Shown piece after piece: positions 1-5,060 of a stretch of 6,184 nucleotides of DNA. Within the stretch, counting starts at the first letter, position 1; each line of letters opens with the position of its first letter. The position numbers and the translations under genes were made by a program. The notes under the pieces were generated by a model that saw nothing but the letters and a program-made list of their open reading frames with translations, had not been told where the DNA came from and made no database searches. The stretch is from Actinomycetospora sp. (lineage in GTDB: Bacteria; Actinomycetota; Actinomycetes; Mycobacteriales; Pseudonocardiaceae): NCBI GenBank assembly GCA_025925615.1, contig JAICLN010000258.1:1-6184 (forward strand), read 5' to 3'.

Positions 1-438
1 CATCGGCCCCATGTGGTCGGCGTGGTTCGCCTCGAGACGCAGGTTGACGGCGTCGAGGCGCTCGACGCCGAGGCGGCGCAGGTTGTCGTGCCCCGCGGTG
101 CGCAGCTCGTCGGGCCCGAGCGCCGGGAGCCAGGCGCCCTGGTCGTCGCGGCGCGCGCCGACCTTGGTGACGAGGACGAGGTTCTCCGGGTACGGCGCGA
201 GGGCCTCGCGGATGATCTCGTTCGTGACGTGCGGGCCGTAGAAGTCCGACGTGTCGATGTGGTTGATGCCGAGGTCGACCACGGTCCGCAGCACCCGGAC
301 CGCCTCGTCACGGTCCTTCGGCGGGCCGAACACGTCGGGCCCGGCCAGCTGCATCGCGCCGTAGCCGACGCGGGTGACCTCGAGGTCGCCCAGGCGGGCG
401 GTGCCGCCGGGCAGGTCGTGGGTGGGGAGAGAGGGCAT
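1..438 (-). CDS. Aldo/keto reductase, N-terminal 146 residues (runs off the left edge)
   Basis: Predicted NAD(P)H-dependent oxidoreductase of the aldo/keto reductase (TIM barrel) superfamily, cytosolic; the substrate cannot be named. The protein begins MPSLPTHDLPGG and has the first-strand pattern LEVTRVGYGAMQLAG. Of the usual catalytic tetrad, Asp62 and Tyr67 are visible in HIDTSDFYGP and Lys92 in LVLVTKVG. Where many family members have the catalytic His, this protein has Asn132 in DAVNLRLE; as I recall this also occurs in the YdbC-like branch, so it is probably a subfamily trait and not damage. The start is the ATG at 436-438, supported by a GGAAGG Shine-Dalgarno (444-449, reverse strand) five bases upstream. 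The C-terminal half of the barrel lies outside the window. It lies 85 bp downstream of the D-amino-acid oxidase on the same strand, so the two could be co-transcribed, although the direct repeat in the gap suggests separate control. Confidence 0.9.
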   Translation of the reverse strand, partial: MPSLPTHDLPGGTARLGDLEVTRVGYGAMQLAGPDVFGPPKDRDEAVRVLRTVVDLGINHIDTSDFYGPHVTNEIIREALAPYPENLVLVTKVGARRDDQGAWLPALGPDELRTAGHDNLRRLGVERLDAVNLRLEANHADHMGPM

Positions 439-454
439 GATCGCCTTCCGTCGT

Positions 455-480
455 TGATCGGTACCGCTGGTGATCGGTAC
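455..480. promoter_or_regulatory. Tandem 10-bp direct repeat, candidate operator of the aldo/keto reductase
   Basis: TGATCGGTAC occurs perfectly twice, at 455-464 and 471-480, a 16-bp period. The second half of copy one and copy two also form an inverted repeat: GTACCG at 461-466 pairs with CGGTAC at 475-480 around an 8-base loop. The block lies 17-42 bases upstream of the aldo/keto reductase ATG, where a repressor site or leader structure would be expected. It is not inside any gene I accept. No regulator is identified, so the operator role is inference from position and symmetry. Confidence 0.4.
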
Positions 481-523
481 GCCTCCACGGTGCGCCTGCG
501 GCGCCGCCATGACGAGGGACCCT

Positions 524-1549
524 TCATCCTGGGACTCCGGGTCCCGGTCTGCGCGCCAGGCCCGCGACCTCATCCGCCCACCGCTCCACCTCGTCGGCAC
601 AGCCCCACGCCAGGGTGACGCCGGAGCCGCCGTGCCCGTAGTCGTGGATCACCGGGGTGCCGTCGGCGAGGGTCCCGCGCTCCAGGCGCACCGTCGGCCG
701 CGCCGGCCGCAGTCCGGCGACGGTGCCGAGCACCCGGGCCCGCGCGAGCTCCGGGACGAGGTCGGTGCAGCGCGCGACGATGGCCGCGGCGGTGGCCGGG
801 TCGGCGGTCGTGTCCCAGCTGTCCTCGTCGAGGGTGCCGCCGAGGATCACGTCGTCGGTCCGCGGGTGGACGTAGGCGCGGCCACCGGGGTGGGCCTCGT
901 CGCGCACCGAGAGCGTCAGGCCCGGGTTGCTGACGCGCACGATCTGCCCTCGGACCGGGACCACGCTCGGGTCCGGCACCAGCTCGCGCGCGGCGAGGCC
1001 CGGGGCGGCGACGACGAGGTCGGCCGGGTGGGCGGGATCCGCGGCGCCGGCGGCCTCGTCGAGCCGCGTCAGGTGCCGGGTGACGAACCGGGCGCCGCGT
1101 TCCGCGAGGTGCTCGGTGAGCCACGGCAGGTGCACCGGCATCTCGACCAGCGGCACCGCGAAGCGCAGCCCGTACGGGTAGCCGGACGGCAGCTCCTCGC
1201 GCCGCGCCGCGCGCAGGTCCCCCACGGCCGCCGCCCACCACGGCTCCCCCGGGTCCTCGCGGTGCAGCGTCAGGCTCTCGCGCAGGACGACACCGGGCAC
1301 GCCGCGCCGGGCCTGGTCGGCGAGCTCGGCGTAGGTGGCCGCGCCCCAGGCGAGCACGCGGTCGCGGGGGGCGGCCCGGGTCGGGAACCAGACGGCCGCC
1401 GCGAGGTGCGAGGTGGACTCGGCGGTGGGCCGGTCGGCGAGGACCGTCACGCGCCAGCCCCGGTCGAGCAGCCGGGACGCAGCGGCGAGCCCGACGATCC
1501 CCGCGCCCACCACCGTCACGCGCCCCGGGACCGAGCTCGGCGTGGTCAC
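524..1549 (-). CDS. D-amino-acid oxidase (FAD-dependent)
   Basis: Predicted flavoenzyme that oxidises D-amino acids to 2-oxo acids, ammonia and hydrogen peroxide; 341 residues, close to the usual ~340-350. The N-terminal Rossmann motif VTVVGAGIVGLAAA (residues 11-24) binds FAD. STSHLAAAVWFP (45-56) is the second conserved FAD-proximal block. Tyr226 in RAYVHPR and Arg281 in GLRPARP match, in position and context, the substrate-binding Tyr and carboxylate-binding Arg of characterised oxidases (Tyr228 and Arg283 in the pig enzyme, from memory). IHDYGHGGSGVTLAWG (301-316) is the C-terminal family signature. No peroxisomal-type tail or signal peptide is seen. I chose the GTG at 1547-1549 because it puts the Rossmann strand about 10 residues from the N-terminus. 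It lacks a good Shine-Dalgarno, and an in-frame ATG at 1613-1615 would add 22 Ala-rich residues and overlap the divergent gene's start codon. Glycine oxidase or another DAO-superfamily member is a less likely alternative. Confidence 0.9.
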   Translation of the reverse strand: MTTPSSVPGRVTVVGAGIVGLAAASRLLDRGWRVTVLADRPTAESTSHLAAAVWFPTRAAPRDRVLAWGAATYAELADQARRGVPGVVLRESLTLHREDPGEPWWAAAVGDLRAARREELPSGYPYGLRFAVPLVEMPVHLPWLTEHLAERGARFVTRHLTRLDEAAGAADPAHPADLVVAAPGLAARELVPDPSVVPVRGQIVRVSNPGLTLSVRDEAHPGGRAYVHPRTDDVILGGTLDEDSWDTTADPATAAAIVARCTDLVPELARARVLGTVAGLRPARPTVRLERGTLADGTPVIHDYGHGGSGVTLAWGCADEVERWADEVAGLARRPGPGVPG

Positions 1550-1613
1550 CGCGGCATCGTCATCCCTGGGCGCTGCCTCCGCAGCGGACGCGGCGCTGGC
1601 AGGATCGGGCACC
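1550..1613. promoter_or_regulatory. Divergent intergenic region between D-amino-acid oxidase and SRPBCC gene
   Basis: This 64-bp gap separates two divergent starts and must hold or overlap both promoters, unless these lie inside the neighbouring coding sequences. The only clear signal is AGGA at 1601-1604, nine bases before the ATG of the SRPBCC gene. I see no convincing -10/-35 pair on either strand. Assignment is by position only. Confidence 0.3.
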
Positions 1614-2030
1614 ATGACCAGCGCGGACACCGACGCCGGAACCCGGCACATCTCCCGGCTGATCGCCCGCCCCTGGCGCGAGGTCTACGCGTACGCCGCG
1701 GACCCGGGCCACCTCGTGCACTGGGCCTCCGGGCTCGCCACCGCGACGGTGACCCCCGTCGGCGACGGGACATGGCGCGCGTCGTCCCCCTTCGGCGACG
1801 TGACGGTCCGCTTCGCCGAGCCCAACGACCTCGGGGTGGTCGACCACGTCGTCCACATGCCCGACGGCACCGAGGTCCTCAACCCGATGCGCGTCCTCCC
1901 CCACGAGGTCGGCGCGGAGGTGGTGTTCACGGTGCGCCGTCGCCCGGGCATGAGCGAGGACGAGGTGGCGGCGGACGCGGCCACGGTCGCCGGGGACCTC
2001 GAGACGCTGCGCGGGATCTGCGAGGGGTGA
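1614..2030 (+). CDS. SRPBCC-fold (START/polyketide-cyclase-like) small protein
   Basis: A 138-residue protein of the SRPBCC (Bet v 1/START) ligand-binding fold, which forms a deep hydrophobic cavity; the ligand cannot be predicted. The first strand and helix, RHISRLIARPWREVYAYAAD (residues 11-30), followed by PGHLVHWASGLA, are typical of this superfamily. Alternating strand segments follow (ATVTPVGDGTWRASSPFGDVTVRF and VVDHVVHMPDG). The C-terminal helix EDEVAADAATVAGDLETLRGI closes the cavity in this fold. There is no signal peptide or membrane segment. The ATG at 1614 is supported by AGGA nine bases upstream and leaves the fold complete; the same frame is open further upstream, but that part reads antisense through the oxidase gene. 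It is divergent from the oxidase, and no functional link is evident. Function is effectively unknown beyond the fold. Confidence 0.82.
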   Translation: MTSADTDAGTRHISRLIARPWREVYAYAADPGHLVHWASGLATATVTPVGDGTWRASSPFGDVTVRFAEPNDLGVVDHVVHMPDGTEVLNPMRVLPHEVGAEVVFTVRRRPGMSEDEVAADAATVAGDLETLRGICEG

Positions 2031-2045
2031 GTCCGGGGTCCGGGT

Positions 2046-2101
2046 CGGTCGCGCGGTCCGTCCCACGGACGGTGACCGAGAGCCGGGTCTGCGGGACCCG
2101 G
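2046..2101 (+). terminator. Two consecutive stem-loops after the SRPBCC gene, candidate terminator
   Basis: The first hairpin pairs GTCCGT (2056-2061) with ACGGAC (2065-2070) around CCC, with an outer CGGTC/GACCG stem (2046-2050 with 2074-2078). The second pairs CCGGGTC (2083-2089) with GACCCGG (2095-2101) around TGCGG, a perfect 7-bp stem. They begin 16 bases after the SRPBCC stop. Neither is followed by a T-run, which is common for actinobacterial intrinsic terminators but makes the call weak. Confidence 0.42.
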
Positions 2102-2159
2102 TTCCGCGGGACGGTTCGAGGACCGGCGGGAGGCGGCCCGGCCGCGCCGCATCGAGGGC

Positions 2160-2209
2160 GTCGGGTGGGAGCAGGGTCATGCCCGGACCCTGTGAGCCGA
2201 CCACCCGAC
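2160..2209 (+). other. Nested stem-loop upstream of the PAS/ANTAR-like gene
   Basis: GTCGGGTGG (2160-2168) is perfectly complementary to CCACCCGAC (2201-2209). Inside it, CAGGGTC (2172-2178) pairs with GACCCTG (2186-2192) around a 7-base loop. The two co-axial stems (9 + 7 bp) make this the most stable-looking structure in the 255-bp gap 2031-2285, which holds no gene I can support. It lies 77 bases before the regulator's start and could be a leader element, a second terminator or a protein site. Chance hairpins are frequent at this GC, so the role is open. Confidence 0.35.
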
Positions 2210-2233
2210 CGGGGATGGTCTCCTCCGATCAGT

Positions 2234-2249
2234 GGGTACTTGATTACCC
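2234..2249 (+). promoter_or_regulatory. Inverted repeat GGGTA-N6-TACCC upstream of the regulator, possible promoter or operator
   Basis: GGGTA (2234-2238) and TACCC (2245-2249) form a perfect 5-bp inverted repeat around CTTGAT. The left half contains GGGTAC, which resembles the -10 box of SigB/SigF-type stress sigma factors of actinomycetes, but the upstream GNNT-type -35 match (2216-2220) is weak. The centre contains ACTTGAT, found again ahead of the formate dehydrogenase gene. It ends 36 bases before the PAS/ANTAR-like start, a sensible place for a promoter. Confidence 0.27.
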
Positions 2250-2285
2250 TCCGGAACGTCCGGACCCGAACCCGCGGGGGGTGCG

Positions 2286-2957
2286 ATGGACAGGATCGGC
2301 GCCTATTCGTGGCACCCAGGCTCCGACCGATGGGCGTGGAACGACGCCATGTTCCACCTGCTCGGATACCCCGCGGGCGGGGTCAGGCCGAGTCGCGCGC
2401 TCGTCGTCGCACACAAGCACCCCGACGATCGGACGCACGTCGAGGACGTGATGGCCGATGCGATCGGCCACCGATTGGCCTACACCTGCCGTCACCGGAT
2501 CGTGTCCGTCGACGGCACGGTGCACCAGGTGGTCGCCGTGGGCCACCCGGCCGCACCGGACGAGCGCTGGCCGTCCGGACTGCTCATGCGGGGCTTCCTC
2601 GTGCACCTCGCGACCTGGAGGTCGGCGCGGTCACCGGTGGAGTCGGCGGCGAGCGCACCGGGGTCGCTCCCCATGGCACCCTTCCCGCCGTCGGCCCCCC
2701 GGGGCGGACCCCAGCCCTCGGGCTGGTCGACGTGGGCGTCGCTGGAGCACGACCGCCACCTCGGGCGCGCGACCGAGGTGCTGGCCGAGGCGATGGAGCT
2801 GACGCCCGACGCGGCCGCCGCCCTGATCGCCCACCTCGCGAACACCGCCGCGGAGCCCCTGATCGTCGTGGCGGAGCGGGTCATCTCGGTCAGCCTCGAC
2901 CCGGACACGGCGGGGCTGGCCGAGCTGCTGGCGGGGATCACCGTTCCGGAGGCGTGA
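2286..2957 (+). CDS. PAS-domain regulator with a C-terminal ANTAR-like domain
   Basis: A 223-residue, probably cytosolic sensor-regulator. Residues 4-88 form a PAS_3-type domain, recognised by GAYSWHPGSDRWAWNDAMF near the start, HKHPDDR (43-49) and the final RIVSVDGTVHQVVAVG strands. Residues about 112-150 are a Pro/Ser/Ala-rich linker. Residues about 153-203 (LGRATEVLAEAMELTPDAAA, then LIAHLANTAAEPLIVVAERV) match the three-helix pattern of ANTAR domains, which bind paired RNA hairpins and act as antiterminators. Compared with typical ANTARs the match is degenerate: the usual GIxM-like turn reads EVLAEAM and the basic residues near NxKLRDVA are missing, so RNA binding is uncertain. The ATG at 2286 follows a G-rich stretch (2276-2281) acting as a weak ribosome site. 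The gene ends 98 bp before the formate dehydrogenase gene on the same strand, which suggests redox, light or metabolite sensing coupled to that operon. No cofactor-binding residue can be asserted from the sequence. Confidence 0.78.
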   Translation: MDRIGAYSWHPGSDRWAWNDAMFHLLGYPAGGVRPSRALVVAHKHPDDRTHVEDVMADAIGHRLAYTCRHRIVSVDGTVHQVVAVGHPAAPDERWPSGLLMRGFLVHLATWRSARSPVESAASAPGSLPMAPFPPSAPRGGPQPSGWSTWASLEHDRHLGRATEVLAEAMELTPDAAAALIAHLANTAAEPLIVVAERVISVSLDPDTAGLAELLAGITVPEA

Positions 2958-2968
2958 ACGCGGCGTCG

Positions 2969-2988
2969 GACCGCCTGTGAGGCGGGTC
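2969..2988 (+). terminator. Hairpin just after the PAS/ANTAR-like gene
   Basis: CCGCCT (2971-2976) pairs perfectly with AGGCGG (2980-2985) around GTG, and GA/TC (2969-2970 with 2987-2988) extends it past a one-base bulge. It starts 12 bases after the regulator's stop and has no T-run. It could end the regulator transcript or be the first of two leader hairpins of the formate dehydrogenase mRNA. The loop does not fit the ANTAR-target hexaloop (A at 1, G at 4). Confidence 0.35.
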
Positions 2989-2990
2989 GC

Positions 2991-3047
2991 ACTTGATCTC
3001 CACGGCGTTTAGCGTGACGGGAGCAGGCTCTCGTCATCAGCCGGAGG
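2991..3047 (+). promoter_or_regulatory. Formate dehydrogenase leader: ACTTGAT box, 9-bp hairpin and Shine-Dalgarno
   Basis: Three signals lie in order. ACTTGAT (2991-2997) contains a TTGATC that resembles a -35 element and recurs upstream of the regulator gene. TAGCGT (3010-3015) resembles a TAGNNT-type -10, but the spacing of about 11-12 bp is too short for a normal pair. TGACGGGAG (3015-3023) pairs with CTCTCGTCA (3028-3036) through nine pairs including one G-U, with a CAGG loop, ending six bases before GGAGG (3043-3047). That Shine-Dalgarno sits eight bases ahead of the ATG at 3056. The hairpin is close enough to influence ribosome access if transcription starts upstream of it. Confidence 0.4.
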
Positions 3048-3055
3048 TCCCTCCC

Positions 3056-5044
3056 ATGCGCGCTCCGCGCCACGTCCGTCTCACCGAGCCCCTCGTCCGG
3101 GAGCACGGTGAGCTCCGCCCCGCGAGCTGGGACGAGGCTCTCGACCGTGCCGCCGCGGGTTTCCGCGGGGTCCCGGGCAGTGCCTACGGGATGTTCTCCT
3201 GCTCAAAGGCGACGAACGAGATGAACTACATCGCCCAGAAGTTCGCCCGTGTGGTGATGGGGTCCAACAACGTGGACTCCTGCAACCGCACTTGACACGC
3301 TCCCAGCGTCGTCGGTCTGACGGCAGTGTTCGGCGCCGGTGGTGGCACCAGCGCCTACCAGGAGGTCGAGGAAACCGACCTCGTCATCCTCTGGGGCTCG
3401 AACGCGCGCGACACCCACCCGATCTACTTCCACCACGTCCTCAAGGGCCTGCACAACGGGGCCGAGCTGTACGTGGTCGACCCGCGCCGGACGTCGTCCG
3501 CGAAGTGGGCCCGCGGCCACCTGCCCCTCGACGTCGGCACCGACGTCGCGCTCGCGCACGCCATGGGCCGGGTGATCCTCGACGAGGGCCTGGAGAACCG
3601 GCCGTTCATCGAGCGGGCGACCAGCGGGTTCGACGAGTACGTCGCGGCCGTCGAGCCGTGGACGCTCGAGCGCGCGCAGGAGGTGACGGGCGTCGACGCC
3701 GGCCTGATCCGCGAGACCGCGGTCGCCTACGCGACGGCCGACCGCGCGCAGCTGTGCTGGACGCTCGGCATCACCGAGCACCACAACGCCGTCGACAACG
3801 TCCGTGCCCTCATCGACCTGGCGCTGCTCACCGGGCACGTCGGGCGCTGGGGCTCGGGCGTGGTGCCGCTGCGCGGGCAGAACAACGTGCAGGGCGGCGG
3901 CGACATGGGCGCCATCCCCAACAAGCTGCCCGGCGGCTACGACGTCGAGGACGAGGCCGAGTGCGCCCGCTTCGAAGCGGTCTGGGGCGCCCCGGTCCCG
4001 CGGCAGAAGGGCCTGCACCTCTCGGAGATGTTCGAGGCCATGGAGCGCGGTGAGATGCGCGCGGTCTACGTCGTCGGGGAGAACCCCGCCGAGTCGGAGG
4101 CCGACGCCGCGCACGCCCGCAAGCTGCTCACCGGACTCGACCACCTCGTCGTCCAGGACATCTTCCGCACCGCGACGGCGGAGCTGGCCGACGTGGTGCT
4201 GCCCAGCTGCGCCGACTGGTGCGAGTACGAGGGCACCGTGACCTCGTCGGAGCGCCGCGTGCAGCGGGTCCGCAAGGCCATCGACCCGCCGGGACTCGCC
4301 CGGCCGGACTCCCACATCATCTGCGACCTCGCCACGCGCCTCGGCCACGACTGGGGCGCACCGACCGCCGAGCAGGTGTGGGACGAGCTGCGGTCGGTCT
4401 CGCTGCAGTGGCACGCGGGGATGTCGTACGCCCGCCTGACCGAGCTCGGGGGGCTGCAGTGGCCGTGCCCGGCCGCAGGTCCGGACGGGGCCGATCACCC
4501 GGGGACCCCGACGATGCACACCCGGCTCTGGGAGCGCGACCCCGCTGCTCGTGGCAAGCCCGCACCCTTCGCCGGGGTCGAGCACGCCGGGCCGCTCGAC
4601 GTGCTCACCGCCGAGTTCCCGCTGCGCCTGACCACGGTGCGCACGCTCGACTCCTACAACTCCGGCGTGCAGACCGGCGGGTACGCCTCGCCGCTGCGCC
4701 GGGACGAGGCGCTGCGCGTGGACCCGGCGGACGCGAAGGCGATGGGGGTCGAGAACGGCGAGCGGGTCAGGGTGGTGTCGCGCCGCGGCGCCGTCGAGGC
4801 CCCGATCCGGTTCGACGAGGCGGCCCGCCCCGGGCTGGCGTTCATCACGCCGCACTTCTCCGAGCAGGTCGACGTCAACCTGCTCACCAACGAGGCGTGG
4901 GACCCGCAGTCGGGCACCTCGGAGTTCAAGGCGACGGCGATCCGGATCGAGAAGCTCGCCGAACGTCAGGAAAGTCTCGTTGCCGACGCTGGACGACAGC
5001 AACGGGACTTTGCTGACACGCGGGTGCCGGTGGCCGGATCGTGA
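3056..5044 (+). CDS. fdhF: Selenocysteine-containing formate dehydrogenase alpha subunit (UGA decoded at 3293-3295)
   Basis: Catalytic subunit oxidising formate to CO2 at a bis-MGD molybdenum (or tungsten) centre; also called fdhA. Read through the TGA at 3293-3295 it is 662 residues, with Sec80 in SCNRT-U-HAPSVVG, the position of E. coli FdhF Sec140. His81 follows it, and Arg273 in PLRGQNNVQGGGDMGA is 193 residues after Sec, the spacing of FdhF Sec140 to Arg333 as I recall it. Other family blocks are RPASWDEALD (21-30), WGSNARDTHPIYFHHVLKG (113-131), TLGITEHHNAVDN (236-248), TAELADVVLP (374-383), TSSERRVQRVRKAI (396-409) and the MGD-binding C-terminal domain starting LRLTTVRTLDSYNSG (523-537). 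The ATG at 3056 has GGAGG eight bases upstream. The normal N-terminal [4Fe-4S] domain (about 60 residues in FdhF, with Cys ligands and Lys44) is absent, and a stop at 2978-2980 rules out an in-frame extension. Residues 637-654 are encoded by a palindromic repeat. Automatic callers would split the gene at the TGA. Sec insertion requires SelA/B/C/D encoded elsewhere. Confidence 0.9.
3296..3324 (+). promoter_or_regulatory. Bacterial SECIS element downstream of the UGA
   Basis: Immediately 3' of the UGA, GUCGUC (3308-3313) pairs with GACGGC (3319-3324) through six pairs including one U-G, closing a five-base loop GGUCU (3314-3318). The loop begins 18 nt after the UGA. The E. coli fdhF SECIS, as I recall it, has the same GGUCU at the same distance, and GGUC is the part bound by SelB. 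Below the apical stem, pairing is poor. The element is translated as HAPSVVGLTA, so its sequence is constrained by both the protein and the RNA. Confidence 0.78.
4965..5017. repeat. Imperfect 19-bp inverted repeat (palindromic element) inside the 3' end of fdhF
   Basis: The arms are 4965-4983 and 4999-5017, with a 15-base loop. They align with 17 Watson-Crick pairs, one G-T pair and one G-G mismatch; the core is AAAGTCTCGTTGC against GCAACGGGACTTT. The arms are about half G+C, far below their surroundings, and start about eight bases after the conserved IRIEKL end of the enzyme. Length, symmetry and composition suggest a dispersed REP- or MITE-like unit rather than native coding sequence. In the mRNA it would fold into a strong hairpin 25 bases before the stop and 43 bases before the next start, where it could tune expression of the downstream subunit. 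No second copy is present in this window. Confidence 0.72.
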
Positions 5045-5060
5045 TCAGGAAAGGGGTCCT

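Noticed and set aside
531..545. Hairpin GGGAC-TCCGG-GTCCC as terminator of the D-amino-acid oxidase.
   Set aside because: It lies inside the last codons of the gene, before the stop, has only five base pairs, and has no T-run.
13..618. Plus-strand open frames over the left end.
   Set aside because: The minus strand encodes a recognisable aldo/keto reductase with a good ribosome site; the plus-strand translation is a mirror of it.
470..2980. Plus-strand open frame of over 800 codons.
   Set aside because: Its translation is Arg/Gly/Pro-rich low complexity and runs across four better-supported features on both strands; long spurious frames are expected at this GC.
2971..3036. A canonical ANTAR target (two hairpins with A1/G4 hexanucleotide loops) in the fdhF leader.
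   Set aside because: Two hairpins exist, but their loops (GTG or TGTGA, and CAGG or GCAGGC) do not have the A1/G4 pattern, so only a non-canonical relation is proposed.
3056..3295. Reading 3056-3295 as a stand-alone 79-residue protein or the locus as a pseudogene broken by a nonsense mutation.
   Set aside because: The stop lies exactly on the catalytic Sec/Cys site, is followed by a GGUCU SECIS-like loop at the right spacing, and the downstream frame is intact for 583 codons with full family conservation.
3203..5002. Minus-strand open frame of about 600 codons opposite fdhF.
   Set aside because: Antisense shadow of a strongly conserved coding sequence; the translation resembles no protein family.
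3326..5044. A separate shorter molybdopterin oxidoreductase starting at GTG 3326.
   Set aside because: It would lack the active-site residue and the first strand of its domain, and there is no Shine-Dalgarno before it. It is the continuation of the 3056 gene.
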